Below are positions 24,698 to 33,459 of a DNA stretch of 64,000 nt, one piece after another; positions within the stretch are counted from its first letter, which is position 1, and every line of letters starts with the position of its first letter. The position numbers and the translations under genes are program-made. The notes beneath the pieces were generated by a model. It saw only the letters and a program-made list of their open reading frames with translations. It had not been told where the DNA came from and ran no database searches. The DNA comes from Streptomyces sp. TLI_146 (GTDB lineage Bacteria > Actinomycetota > Actinomycetes > Streptomycetales > Streptomycetaceae), in NCBI RefSeq assembly GCF_002846415.1, contig NZ_PJMX01000001.1:1922001-1986000 (forward strand), given 5' to 3'.

Positions 24698-25574
24698 GCC
24701 TGAGCACCGAGCCCATCCGCATCGCCCGCAAGAGCGGCGGCGAAGTTGTTGTGGCCCTACGTTCTGGCCTGGGCCGAGCGTTCCTTCATCATCAGCGACC
24801 TCGCCGAACAGCACCGCCCCACCAGCCCGCCGCTGACATCCGAGGAACAGCAGCTCTGGACGGATCTGGCGCAAGCCGCGTGGCGGCGCGGCGACTTGGA
24901 GGCCGACGACGTCTGGTACAGCGCCGCCAACGAACTGATCACCCGGGGCCTATCTCGTCGAGAACGGCGAGCAGACCGTAGTGGTGCTGGCCGGTGAACT
25001 CGGCAGCGAGCAGATGCGGGTCCTCGGCCACTACGACACCGTGAACGAGGCGATCCAGGCGTCCCCGCCCGCGGTGCCGGCAGGGGTTCTGAACCAGAAC
25101 TTCGCGCCCTTCGCGCCCCAGGCTCCCGCAGTGGAGGTGCCGGTCGCGAAGCTGGTCCGGCAGGTCGACGAGGCGCGGCACACCGGGGACGTCTACATGG
25201 CGCTGCTCGATGCCGTGGACGACTCCGGCCGCTCCCGCAGCCCGCTGCCCCGCCTGGCCGAACTCCTTGACCGGGCAGCATCGTTCGCCGACGCGCTGGA
25301 GACGAAGCAGGCGCAGCGCAGCGCCGCCCGCCTGTCCGTCCTCGCGCGGCAGCTGGGTGCGCTGCGAGAGGAAATCGAGTCCGCGGCCGAGGGCCTGGGG
25401 GCCGGCGTGCTGCCACCCCACCGCACGCCACGCCCCGTGTTCCACGTCCTTCCCGGACCCCCGGCACCTGCGCCCACGCCGCCCGCCGGACCGGCCGCAC
25501 CCCCGCCCCTGGCGCGTCCCGCCGCCGCTAGCGGCCCCGCCCCGGGGTGCCTCACCCCAGAAAGCTCGCGTTGA
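24694..25574 (+). pseudogene. Helical protein with two frameshifts
   Basis: GTG 24694 overlaps the previous stop and opens SLSTEPIRIARKSGGE, a common start for these proteins. The coding pattern then jumps frame near 24745 to LWPYVLAWAERSFIISDLAEQ through DVWYSAANELITR, and jumps again near 24948 to GAYLVENGEQTVVVLAGELG, RVLGHYDTVNEAI and a helical bundle (RLAELLDRAASFADAL) with a Pro/Ala tail. Two single-base indels would make one protein of about 290 residues. I do not recognise its function. Confidence 0.55.
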
Positions 25575-26839
25575 CCTCCACCATCGGCTCCGGCCCGCTG
25601 CTCGCGCAACGCCACGTTGCCCGCCTGCTGTTCGGCACACTGATCGGCCGGCTACCCAACGGCATGGCGCCGGTCGCGATCCTTCTCCTCGTCGCCGACC
25701 AGGGCGGACCGCTGAAGACAGGCGGGCTGCTGTGCGCGCTGTACGGCCTGGCCAGCGCCATCGGACAGCCGGTGCTGGGGCGCCTGGTCGACAGGCGCGG
25801 ACAGACCGGCATCACCACGGCCGCCGTCGTGATCACCACGGCCTGCCTCCTGGCGTTGCCGTACGTCGACGCCGTCAGCCGGTCGGCGCTGGCGGCCGGC
25901 GTCGTCGTCCTGGCGGGGCTGAGCACACCCCCGTTGGAGGCAAATCTGCGCGCATTGTGGGCCACCGTGCTGCCTGATCCGCAGCGGCGGCGCGCCGCCC
26001 TCGCGCTCGATACCGGAGCCCAAGGACTGATCTACGTCGCCGGACCGCCTCTGGTCGCCGTGCTGGTCGTCCTGCGCGGGCCCGGCGCCGCCATGACAGT
26101 CACCGCGGTGCTCGGGCTGATCGGAGCGGCCCTGGTGCTCAGCGCCGCCCCGTCGCGGGCGTGGCGGCCTGCCACCGCACGAGGCGGCGGGTTCCTCGGG
26201 CCCCTGCACCATGGCGGACTGCGGCTGCTGTTCCTGGCCGTCGCCGGTGTCGGCTTCTCCTTGGGTGCGATGAACGTGTGGGCCGTGGCCATGGCCGACC
26301 GCCACGGCATGGCGTGGCTGTCCGGGCTGATCCCCGCCGCACTGTCCACCGGCAGCCTCGTCGGCGGCATCCTGTACGGCCGGCGCCGCTGGCCCGGCCG
26401 ACTCGGCAGCCAACTCCTGGCCGCGGCAGTGATGTTCGTCTGCGCCTGGGCGCCGATCGCCACCAACCCCGCACCGCTCGCGGCGACCGCACTCGCCGCG
26501 CTGCCGGGCCTCTTCCTCACCGCACTGATCACCAGCGCCTTCTTGACGGTCGAGGCGTTCGCGCCCGACGGCACCCTCACCGAGGCGTACGCCTGGCTGA
26601 TCGCCTCCGTCGGCGTCGGGCAGGCAGCCGGGACCGCACTGGCCGGCCTCTTCGCCGTGCAGCCCGCCCTCGGTGCCGCTCTTCCTGCGGGCGGCGCGGT
26701 GGTTGCCCTGGCCGTGCTGGCTGGTGCTCGGCGCCAGCTGTCCTCCCCGCACAGCGCCCTGTGCCGCGGCCGGCACCGCCGCAACGACACCAAGACCCGC
26801 TCCACCCGAGGCCGGCACCGCCGCGCCCGGATCGCTTAA
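25571..26839 (+). CDS. MFS transporter
   Basis: About 422 residues, TTG at 25571 preferred over GTG 25547, which lies in the tail of the previous gene. Twelve hydrophobic segments can be counted. LFGTLIGRLPNGMAPVAILLL is the first, and the loop between helices 2 and 3 holds the MFS signature GQPVLGRLVDRRGQ. A second half beginning near GLRLLFLAVAGVGFSLG repeats the pattern. It is a proton-driven exporter or importer in the plasma membrane with no substrate clue from the sequence. It sits among element-specific genes, which suggests cargo with a resistance or export role. Confidence 0.85.
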   Translation: MTSTIGSGPLLAQRHVARLLFGTLIGRLPNGMAPVAILLLVADQGGPLKTGGLLCALYGLASAIGQPVLGRLVDRRGQTGITTAAVVITTACLLALPYVDAVSRSALAAGVVVLAGLSTPPLEANLRALWATVLPDPQRRRAALALDTGAQGLIYVAGPPLVAVLVVLRGPGAAMTVTAVLGLIGAALVLSAAPSRAWRPATARGGGFLGPLHHGGLRLLFLAVAGVGFSLGAMNVWAVAMADRHGMAWLSGLIPAALSTGSLVGGILYGRRRWPGRLGSQLLAAAVMFVCAWAPIATNPAPLAATALAALPGLFLTALITSAFLTVEAFAPDGTLTEAYAWLIASVGVGQAAGTALAGLFAVQPALGAALPAGGAVVALAVLAGARRQLSSPHSALCRGRHRRNDTKTRSTRGRHRRARIA

Positions 26840-26868
26840 CCACCCCTGACTGAAAGGCCCTTCACCCC

Positions 26869-27309
26869 ATGCCCCGCACCACTTCGCCCACCTGGAACTG
26901 CCACCAGGAGGCATGCGCTGCCTGCACCGCCTCGCCCCGAGACAACATGACCCTGCTGCGCTGCTCCCTCCTCGTCCTACTGGAGCACGGACGCTGGATG
27001 GCCTCCGATGACATCCCCCTTCCGCAGATCCTCAGTGCCGGCGGCGACTACCTGAACCACCTGGGCGGCCCCGACGGCGATGCTGATGTCCCGGTCCCCC
27101 CGCCGGAGCAGTGGGCCTGGATCGAGGCGGAGATGCGCCTTGCCGTGGCCCGCGCCGCCGGACTGGACGCCGTCAGCGCTCTCGACCCCCGCATCAAGAA
27201 GGTCCTGGCGAAGGCCGCTCGCCGCTCCTGGCGACACCACGTGGACCTGCTCGACCTGGCTGCCGAACAGCTCGCCGAGCACCTCCCGCAGCACACCCGT
27301 ACCGCCTGA
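26869..27309 (+). CDS. Unknown 146-residue protein
   Basis: ATG at 26869, with GAAAGG upstream. The N-terminus has three cysteines and a histidine close together (CHQEACAAC), which may bind a metal. The rest is helical (LRCSLLVLLEHGRW, WIEAEMRLAVARAAGLDAVSALD, HHVDLLDLAAEQLAEHLPQ). It is unlike any family I can name. It follows the MFS gene by 29 bases and may be co-transcribed. Confidence 0.6.
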   Translation: MPRTTSPTWNCHQEACAACTASPRDNMTLLRCSLLVLLEHGRWMASDDIPLPQILSAGGDYLNHLGGPDGDADVPVPPPEQWAWIEAEMRLAVARAAGLDAVSALDPRIKKVLAKAARRSWRHHVDLLDLAAEQLAEHLPQHTRTA

Positions 27310-27358
27310 GCCCTGCAGCTCGCCGCACCGCACCCCGACATGAGGAGATCACCAGTAC

Positions 27359-27547
27359 ATGGCCGTTGTTGGTACACCCGGCTATCGGAACGTGCCGAGC
27401 TGCGGGGCGGTGAGGCCCGCCCTGGAGCATGTCGGCAGTCGCTACCCATCGTTCGTGGTCGTCCAGCCACGCACCGTTGATGTGCTGAAAGCTCCGGCCC
27501 CCCTTGCCTTCGCCAACACCCCACGGCTTTCCCACCATCACCGATAG
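27359..27547 (+). CDS. Possible 62-residue protein
   Basis: ATG at 27359 with GGAG about 12 bases upstream and a short frame ending at 27547. The sequence (YRNVPSCGAVRPALEHVG) gives no family, and the codon pattern is weaker than in its neighbours. It fills the gap between two genes with good ribosome binding sites. It could be a remnant. Confidence 0.3.
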   Translation: MAVVGTPGYRNVPSCGAVRPALEHVGSRYPSFVVVQPRTVDVLKAPAPLAFANTPRLSHHHR

Positions 27548-27557
27548 GAGATCCGCC

Positions 27558-27925
27558 TTGCCCGAAGCACCAGCAGAGCCCTTCATGACGATCCGGCACA
27601 CCATCACCGGCGAGATCACCACCACCGGCTACAACGCCGCCGCCCGGCGGATCCTGCTCCAGGACGGCTTCGAAGCAACGCCAGGCTGCGCCTGCCGAGC
27701 GACAGAACCCGGTACGGAGCAGACGCTCGGGCCTGCTCGGCGGCCAGCGAGCTGCTCGTCGACGGCCATCCCGTGCACCTGGACCGACCCCTCGGTCGGC
27801 CGGTGAGCGCCGACGATACGCGCCGGTTGGCCCGGTCGTCGATGTCGGCACAGTCCGTGATCCGCTCCGAGAGCGGCCAGCCTCTCCAGCGCATCGCCAA
27901 CCCCGTTCGCACCCGCACCTGTTGA
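27558..27925 (+). pseudogene. Small conserved element protein, one frameshift
   Basis: TTG 27558 with AGGAG nearby opens MTIRHTITGEITTTGY and AARRILLQDGFEATPG. After a shift near 27680 the coding pattern continues in another frame with ARLRLPSDRTRYGADAR, ACSAASELLVDGHPVHLD, RPLGRP and a stop at 27923-27925. The whole reads like one protein of about 120 residues in which a helix-strand unit resembles domain B of its neighbours. One indel restores it. Confidence 0.55.
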
Positions 27926-27937
27926 AGGATCCTCGTT

Positions 27938-29143
27938 TTGACCACACCCGGAACGCCTACCGGTCCAGCGCGCACCAAGGGCGGCGAACTACGGGCCAAG
28001 GTGGCCCGACTGCTGGCCGACAGGCCAGCGGACACGCTCACCATCGGGGACATGGCCAGGCAGCTGGGCCACTCCCACGGCGCCGTCCGCAACGCCGCCC
28101 TCACCCTGGTGCGACGCGGCGAGGCCGACCAAGGCGGAAGTGGACAACCGGAGTTCCGCGCGAACGCGAAGACCGCCGCAGCCGCGCAGAGGGCTGTGAT
28201 CAGCCCACCGGGCACCCACTCTCCCCGCGCCCAGGCGGCCACGGCCCGCACGACCATTCCCGCAGCAGCCACGCCCCGGCAGACCGGCCCGATCCGCCGC
28301 GCGGGGGGCCAGATCTACCACCCCCGGGAGCTGGCCGATCTGCCCGACGTCGAGGCGCTGAACCGTCTGCGCGACGCCGACGTGCCGGTGCTGCTCTACG
28401 GCCCTCCGGGCACCGGCAAGACGTCGTTGGTGGAGGCAGCGTTCCCGGACCTGCTCACCGTCGCCGGTGACGGCGACACCACGGTCGGCGACTTGATCGG
28501 CGAGTACACACAGGACGACGCGGGAGCCTACGTCTTCCAGTACGGGCCGCTGGTCACCGCGATGACCGAGGGCCACGCCCTGCTGATCGACGATGCCACC
28601 TTGATCTCACCCAAGGTCCTGGCGGCGCTGTATCCCGCAATGGACGGGCGCAGGCAGATCCAGGTCAAGGCCCACAAGGGCGAGACCATCAAGGCCGAGC
28701 CGGGCTTCTACGTGGTGGCGGGCCACAATCCCGGCGTCCACGGCGCGGTGTTGACGGAGGCGCTCGCGAGCCGGTTCAGCGTGCAGATCCAGATCGGCAC
28801 GGACTATGACCTCGCCCTGGCGCTGAGGATCGATGCCCGGGTGGTCCGGGTCGCCCGACACCTCGCCCGCCAGGTCGAACTCGGCGAGCTGGGCTGGGCC
28901 CCCCAACTGCGAGAGCTGCTCAGCTACCAGAAGACCGAGGCCGTCCTCGGCACCAAAGCAGCCCTCGCAAACCTGGTCGGCATCGCCCCTGTGGAGGATC
29001 GCGGCGCCGTCGCCGCTGCCGTCATCAAGGCTGCCGGCGTCAAGGAGATCGCGCCCCTCACCCTCGGCAAGCAGCTGTCCGCCTCGGCCGTCCGGCAGCC
29101 CGCGGGCAGCACCGGCTCCGCGCACCGGGGCCGCTCGCGATGA
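27938..29143 (+). CDS. MoxR-type AAA+ ATPase with N-terminal winged-helix-like domain
   Basis: 401 residues, TTG at 27938 with AAGGA upstream. Residues 15-75 look like a winged helix (ELRAKVARLLADRP; IGDMARQLGHSHGAVRNA; LVRRGEA). After a linker comes the ATPase: Walker A GPPGTGKTSLVEA (about 155-163), Walker B ALLIDDATLIS (about 214-222), the sensor region FYVVAGHNPGVHGAVLTEALASRF. These match the MoxR/CbbQ/NorQ/GvpN group, chaperone-like ATPases that act on partners carrying a VWA domain. The next gene, overlapping by ATGA, encodes exactly such a VWA protein. Confidence 0.85.
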   Translation: MTTPGTPTGPARTKGGELRAKVARLLADRPADTLTIGDMARQLGHSHGAVRNAALTLVRRGEADQGGSGQPEFRANAKTAAAAQRAVISPPGTHSPRAQAATARTTIPAAATPRQTGPIRRAGGQIYHPRELADLPDVEALNRLRDADVPVLLYGPPGTGKTSLVEAAFPDLLTVAGDGDTTVGDLIGEYTQDDAGAYVFQYGPLVTAMTEGHALLIDDATLISPKVLAALYPAMDGRRQIQVKAHKGETIKAEPGFYVVAGHNPGVHGAVLTEALASRFSVQIQIGTDYDLALALRIDARVVRVARHLARQVELGELGWAPQLRELLSYQKTEAVLGTKAALANLVGIAPVEDRGAVAAAVIKAAGVKEIAPLTLGKQLSASAVRQPAGSTGSAHRGRSR

Positions 29144-30939
29144 GCGCCCACCGCCACGTCCAGTCCCCCGCCACCGCGCCGGACGTCGACGCCGACCTCG
29201 CGCGCTGGGACGACGACGGCGCCCCGCCCCCGCAACCCCGTTCCTCCCCGGCCGCGTGGCTGCGCGTGGGAGCCGAACTCGGCGATCGGCTGGTCGCCCT
29301 CTCCGGCCGCCAGGACCTCCTCGTCACCTGCCGCCCCGGCACCCGCAGCGGCGCACCGGCCGCGTTCTTCCCCACGCTGGGTGAGGTCGAGTTCGATGCC
29401 GGCCTCTTCGCCCCGCTTAAGCCCCACGAGATCCATCCGCGGATCGTGGGCGACGAGGAGCGGTATCCCGCCGCCTGGGGAGTGTTCGTCCACGAGGCCG
29501 CGCACGCGGCCCACTCCGTCTGGGCGGAGCCTGCCGGAGCGGACCCCCGTGTCGTCGAGGCAGCGCTCCTGCTGGAGGAGAGCCGTGTCGAAGGCGCACA
29601 CCTCATCGCGCGGCCCACGGACCGCACGTACCTGCGCACCAGTGCCCGAACCCTGGTCATGCCCGACATCGCCCACCCCACCCTTAAGGGCATCGAGCAC
29701 GCCGCCGCCGTGGCGGCCCTGATCCTCGGCCGCCGTGACGTCGGCATCCTGGACGCCGGCGAGACCCGGGCCGTCGCCGACCTGTGCGAAAAGGTGCTGG
29801 GCGCCAACCTGCTGGCCACACTCACCCGCATCTGGACCGCAGCCCACCAGTGCGCCGACCACGACGCCACGGCCATGCTCGCGCACGCAAAAGAATGGTG
29901 CGACGCTTTGGACGCCGCGGCCCCGTCCCTGCCCGTGCCGGAGAACCTCACCGATCTGCTGTCCGGCGCCGTGGGGGTCGTCATGGACAGCGCGGCAGCC
30001 ACCGACGCCGCCGACCTCGCGGCACAGACCGCAGCGACCAACGCCATGGCCACCCGGTCAAGGGCACAGGCCAACGACCGTGCCCAGCAGGTCAGTCGGC
30101 GACGCCAGGCCGCCGCCACCGCGAGGTCCGTCTTCAACTCCGGCGGCGGCACCGTCACCCCCGACGGCACACCCGCGCCCTACAGCAACCCTGTCACTGG
30201 CACCCGCCGGCCTACCACCGCTGAGAAGAGTGCCGCAGCTCGCCTGAGCCGCGCGCTGCGGGCCGCGGCCTACCGCGAGCGGACCGAGGAGCGGACCACC
30301 AGCCCCACCCCGCCCGGCCGCCTCAACATGCGCGCGGCCCTCGCCCGCGACGCTCAGCGCGCGGCCGGGTCGGTCCCCACCGCGGAACCGTTCACCCACA
30401 CCCGCCGCCGGAACTCCCCCACCCCACCGCTGCGTGTGGGTATCGCCGTTGACGTCTCCGGCTCCATGCGTGCCGCCTGCGCGCCCGTCGCGTCCGCTGC
30501 CTGGATCGTGGCACGCGCAGCAGCCCTGACCGACCCCGACTCCCTTACCGCCACCATTGCCTACGACACGCATCTGACCGCGCTGACCCGACCCACCCAC
30601 CGAGCACCAGAGCGCGTGACAACGTTCGGTGCCAACGGCAGCAGTCACAACCTCGGCGACGCCATCGACGCACTCGACCACGGCCTCGAACTCAGCCGCC
30701 CCGGCGCCGGCCGCCTCCTCGTGATCGTCACCGACGCCATCTACACCCCTGACGAAACCGCTCAAGCCGTCACCCGCGTCAAGCAGCTCACGACCGCCGG
30801 CTGCGCCGTACTCCAACTCACCCTCGCCGCGAAGTCCCACCACTTGCCGGGGACCACCTTGCTGCACCTTCCCCGGCCCTCCAGCGCTCCCGCCGCCATC
30901 GCCACGGCGGCCACAGACGCCATCCGCAGGACACGCTGA
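29140..30939 (+). CDS. HExxH metallopeptidase-like / VWA-domain protein, MoxR partner
   Basis: 599 residues, ATG at 29140 overlapping the stop of the MoxR gene. The N-terminal part carries GVFVHEAAHAAHSVWAEP (HEAAH at about 119-123) and later LLLEESRVEGAHL, the spacing of a zinc peptidase with a downstream glutamate. The C-terminal part is a VWA domain with the MIDAS motif DVSGSM (about 437-442), a threonine in VTTFGANGSS and the aspartate in VIVTDAIYTP. This pairing resembles DUF2201-like putative peptidase/VWA proteins. MoxR-VWA pairs remodel protein complexes, and some occur in conflict systems. Target unknown. Confidence 0.8.
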   Translation: MSAHRHVQSPATAPDVDADLARWDDDGAPPPQPRSSPAAWLRVGAELGDRLVALSGRQDLLVTCRPGTRSGAPAAFFPTLGEVEFDAGLFAPLKPHEIHPRIVGDEERYPAAWGVFVHEAAHAAHSVWAEPAGADPRVVEAALLLEESRVEGAHLIARPTDRTYLRTSARTLVMPDIAHPTLKGIEHAAAVAALILGRRDVGILDAGETRAVADLCEKVLGANLLATLTRIWTAAHQCADHDATAMLAHAKEWCDALDAAAPSLPVPENLTDLLSGAVGVVMDSAAATDAADLAAQTAATNAMATRSRAQANDRAQQVSRRRQAAATARSVFNSGGGTVTPDGTPAPYSNPVTGTRRPTTAEKSAAARLSRALRAAAYRERTEERTTSPTPPGRLNMRAALARDAQRAAGSVPTAEPFTHTRRRNSPTPPLRVGIAVDVSGSMRAACAPVASAAWIVARAAALTDPDSLTATIAYDTHLTALTRPTHRAPERVTTFGANGSSHNLGDAIDALDHGLELSRPGAGRLLVIVTDAIYTPDETAQAVTRVKQLTTAGCAVLQLTLAAKSHHLPGTTLLHLPRPSSAPAAIATAATDAIRRTR

Positions 30940-30973
30940 AACGACACAGAAGACAGAAAGCAGGAACAACCAC

Positions 30974-31471
30974 GTGGCAGTTCGATCGTCCTATGAAGTT
31001 GTCCACGCCTGTGGGCACACCGTCACCCACAACCTGTCCGACCGCCCCGCCGACAAGCGGGCCTCCTTCGCCCGCTGGCTCGCCTCCAAGGACTGCACCA
31101 ACTGCTGGAAGGCCGCCCGCGACAATGACAGCGCGGGCAAGGCGGAGTGGCTCGCCGCCCGTCGCGCCGCCGAACAGCAGGCGGCTGCCGGCTGGGCCGC
31201 CCAGTTCGACATGCCCGCCCTTGAAGGCCCCGAAAGGGCTCTGGAGTGGGGGGAACGCTCCCGCCACCAGCTGGTCACCGCCGCCTACACCGCGCTGGTC
31301 ACCGAGGGCACCTGGGACGAGGCGGACTGGGCCGCCCTCGAAGAGAAGATCCGCACGATCACCCGCGCCGGGTGGTGGATCGACCAGCGGGACGCCGAAG
31401 GAACCGATCTTCCCGAGCTTCTCGACGCCGCCACCGAGGCCGATCGCGGCACGGAGAACCCCTTCCGCTAG
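30974..31471 (+). CDS. Conserved element protein with Cys/His motif
   Basis: 165 residues, GTG at 30974. The start reads SSYEVVHACGHTVTHNLSDRPADKRASFARWLASKDC-TNCW, with one Cys-x-His pair and a Cys-x-x-Cys that could form a zinc site. The remainder is helical and tryptophan-rich (GTWDEADWAALEEKIRTI; AGWWIDQRD). I have seen this pattern in Streptomyces plasmid proteins of unknown role. It closes the MoxR/VWA gene run and could belong to that system. Confidence 0.7.
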   Translation: MAVRSSYEVVHACGHTVTHNLSDRPADKRASFARWLASKDCTNCWKAARDNDSAGKAEWLAARRAAEQQAAAGWAAQFDMPALEGPERALEWGERSRHQLVTAAYTALVTEGTWDEADWAALEEKIRTITRAGWWIDQRDAEGTDLPELLDAATEADRGTENPFR

Positions 31472-31693
31472 GACTTGTCCGGCCGATCACGTCGGGCTGC
31501 TCGGCTTTACGGCTCAGGAACGACGGTCAGCCGAAGGTGATCGACGCCGTCGAAGTCCTCGGCCTGGACTTCGATGGCTGAGGTGTCCAAGCGAAAGGTG
31601 AAGTGAGCTGTTCCCGTCCTCACCTGCCCTGTCCACGCCATCGGTGCCGCCAGGCATCGTGAAACATCGGCAGTTAACATGAAAGTAAATTCA

Positions 31694-31710
31694 CCTCACG
31701 ATAGTTGAGG
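31694..31710 (+). promoter_or_regulatory. Small hairpin covering the ribosome binding site of the lectin gene
   Basis: CCTCA (31694-31698) can pair with TGAGG (31706-31710) across a 7-base loop. The right arm is part of the GAGGGG ribosome binding site of the gene starting at 31721. In an otherwise AT-rich leader this could limit translation. The stem is short, so the effect may be small. Confidence 0.35.
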
Positions 31711-31720
31711 GGTTAATAAA

Positions 31721-32551
31721 ATGGGCTGGTCGGAATGGCGTAAGGTCGCCGACGGATACACCATCCTCGCCGCTACTTACGAGCCCTGGAACAAGCAACA
31801 TCTGTTCGCCGCACATGACGGCGCCGTCTACCACCAAGGAGACTGGGCCGACGACTCGTGGGACAAATTCGATACCCCTCCCAACGGCTGGGCATGGGGA
31901 CTGAGCGCCGCGTCCTGGGACAGTAGCCGACTCGATGTCGTCACGAACTCCAACGCGGAGCCGTCGCACAGGTACCGTCAGAATTTCCCATTCAATGAAT
32001 GGTCCCCCTGGACCTCGCTGGGCGGGATAATCGGACATGCTCCGACCATCGACTCCGAGAAACCCGGGCAATTGAACATGTTCGCCATCGGGAAGGATCT
32101 CGGTATGCATCACCGCTGGTACGTCAACAACCAGTGGTCGTGGTGGGAGCCGCTAAGTGGCGACTCCTTCGCATGGGGTCCTACGTCGTGCAGCTGGGGG
32201 CCCGGCCGCCAGGACGTCTTCTGCCCCCGAAGCTATTCCTACCGCAACAGCGTCTGGCACAAGTGGTACGACAACGGCTGGTCCGGTTGGGAAAACCTAG
32301 GAGGGTCCACTGCCATCCGCCCCGCCGCATGTTCGTGGGGCCCCGGTCGCATCGACTTGTTCATCAGCGGCGACGACAGGAAGATCTACCAAAAGACCCT
32401 CGAAGGCGGTCACTGGTCCGACTGGATATCGCTGGGCGGGATCGTGTATGAGGAAGCACGGGGGATCGCTGCCTGCGCGGGCAAAGGAGGGCCCCTCCGC
32501 ATCTTCCATACGGGGACTGACCGTGCCCTTTATCAGAAGCAGTGGATATAG
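31721..32551 (+). CDS. PLL-like beta-propeller lectin
   Basis: 276 residues, ATG at 31721, no signal peptide. About six repeats of 40-45 residues follow the scheme W-x-x-W-x-x-L-G-G ... P ... W-G-P-G-R-x-D-V/L-F ... H-x-W-Y (for example SWGPGRIDLFISGDDRKIYQK, SDWISLGGIVYEEARG). This pattern is that of the fucose-binding PLL-type bacterial lectins, which form seven-bladed propellers. The protein would bind glycans and is either cytoplasmic or exported without a signal. Its G+C is lower than that of flanking genes and no operon partner is visible, so it looks like imported cargo. Confidence 0.8.
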   Translation: MGWSEWRKVADGYTILAATYEPWNKQHLFAAHDGAVYHQGDWADDSWDKFDTPPNGWAWGLSAASWDSSRLDVVTNSNAEPSHRYRQNFPFNEWSPWTSLGGIIGHAPTIDSEKPGQLNMFAIGKDLGMHHRWYVNNQWSWWEPLSGDSFAWGPTSCSWGPGRQDVFCPRSYSYRNSVWHKWYDNGWSGWENLGGSTAIRPAACSWGPGRIDLFISGDDRKIYQKTLEGGHWSDWISLGGIVYEEARGIAACAGKGGPLRIFHTGTDRALYQKQWI

Positions 32552-32649
32552 CCCTGAGACCGCATTTTAGATCTCGGCTGGGGCGGCACAGGCGTGCCGA
32601 AAGCCGGTTGAGTTCTGTCGCTGCGTCCCCCTTTAGGGCGGGCGCTGGC

Positions 32650-32897
32650 GGTGGTTCGGTGCGGGAGCGGATCTTCGTCACGCAGCGACGTGCCTGCTGG
32701 CTCAACCTGCAAGAAGGCTGGTGGCGCCTCTTCCGCAAGACCGCGCTGGCCAGCCATTCCTTCTGCAACCCCACGACATCGCCCACGCCACCGAGCTGGC
32801 CACTGCCCAGCTCAACACCCGTGCCCGCCCCTGGAGCTGGGGACGACCAGCGCCTCCCACCCGCACACGCAGGCGTCGCTATGTGTACGTCCTATGA
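32650..32897 (+). mobile_element. IS630-family transposase relic (C-terminal end)
   Basis: The frame reads RIFVTQRRACWLNLQEGWWR-LFRKTALASHSFCNP, the end of an IS630-type DDE transposase (the WLNLxExxW glutamate region). Near 32770 it shifts frame and continues HDIAHATELATAQLNTRARPW and WGRPAPP to a stop at 32895-32897. The N-terminal two thirds and the terminal repeats are missing. This is a dead fragment. Confidence 0.7.
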
Positions 32898-32961
32898 GGA
32901 ACGCAGCACTAGGGAGCCGGCGGGCACGTCGGGGCAGGCGAGGGATGCCTTATACCCCACG

Positions 32962-32986
32962 ATCCCCGGTTAGCGAAACCGGGGAT
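32962..32986 (+). promoter_or_regulatory. Palindromic promoter element, copy 4
   Basis: Perfect arms ATCCCCGGTT / AACCGGGGAT with spacer AGCGA (the symmetry extends two bases further on each side). TATACC (32951-32956) precedes it with 5 bases between, and CCGGACCATT follows. The next gene starts 57 bases downstream. Confidence 0.8.
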
Positions 32987-33042
32987 CGTCCGGACCATTG
33001 TCCTTCCACCGCCACCCCGTGCCGTTCGTGGAAGGACCCCTC

Positions 33043-33459
33043 GTGCCCGAAGTTGTTCGCCCGCCCTACGTTCCCGACGACATCCTCACGCCCAAGAGGG
33101 ACATGCCCCATGGCCACTTCCGGCCCGGCGACCAGGTCGTCATCCTCAAGGGCGTGGCCGGCGGGGAGCTGTGGGGCGATGCCATGACGGTGGTGACCCC
33201 GTCCTGGCACACACCCACCGACGAGGACGGGTGGCGGCTGCGCGACCCCAACGGCGGGCGGCAGACCTTCGTCACCGCCCACCCCCGCTACCTGGTCCAC
33301 CTCTCGCGGCGCTGCCCCGACTGCCTGATCTACCTGCGCGCCCTGGAGGACTACCTGATCCCGAAGTTCACCGACGCGGGCCATGTGATCGACTGCGCCT
33401 GGTACTTCACCACCGACAAGAACCAGGTCGTGCACATCGCCGATCGGGGCGGCAGGTGA
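33043..33459 (+). CDS. Conserved element protein, first gene behind palindrome copy 4
   Basis: 138 residues, GTG at 33043 with AAGGA seven bases upstream. The frame is open from 32998, but that would put the start inside the leader. The N-terminal half contains GHFRPGDQVVILKGVAGGELWGD, SH3-like small strands. The second half has CPDCLIYLRALEDYLIP, a Cys-x-x-Cys that could bind metal, and DAGHVIDCAWYFTTDKNQVV. No family recognised. Its stop overlaps the start of the relaxase-like gene, so the two are translated together. Confidence 0.7.
   Translation: MPEVVRPPYVPDDILTPKRDMPHGHFRPGDQVVILKGVAGGELWGDAMTVVTPSWHTPTDEDGWRLRDPNGGRQTFVTAHPRYLVHLSRRCPDCLIYLRALEDYLIPKFTDAGHVIDCAWYFTTDKNQVVHIADRGGR

Noticed and set aside
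25652..26914. 420-codon leftward frame
   Set aside because: It is opposite the MFS gene, rich in Gly/Gln/Arg as expected of an antisense frame, with no start context.
31472..31581. Coding-like end LRNDGQPKVIDAVEVLGLDFDG before a stop
   Set aside because: Too short to assign. It could be the tail of a lost gene, but nothing upstream in the frame supports it.
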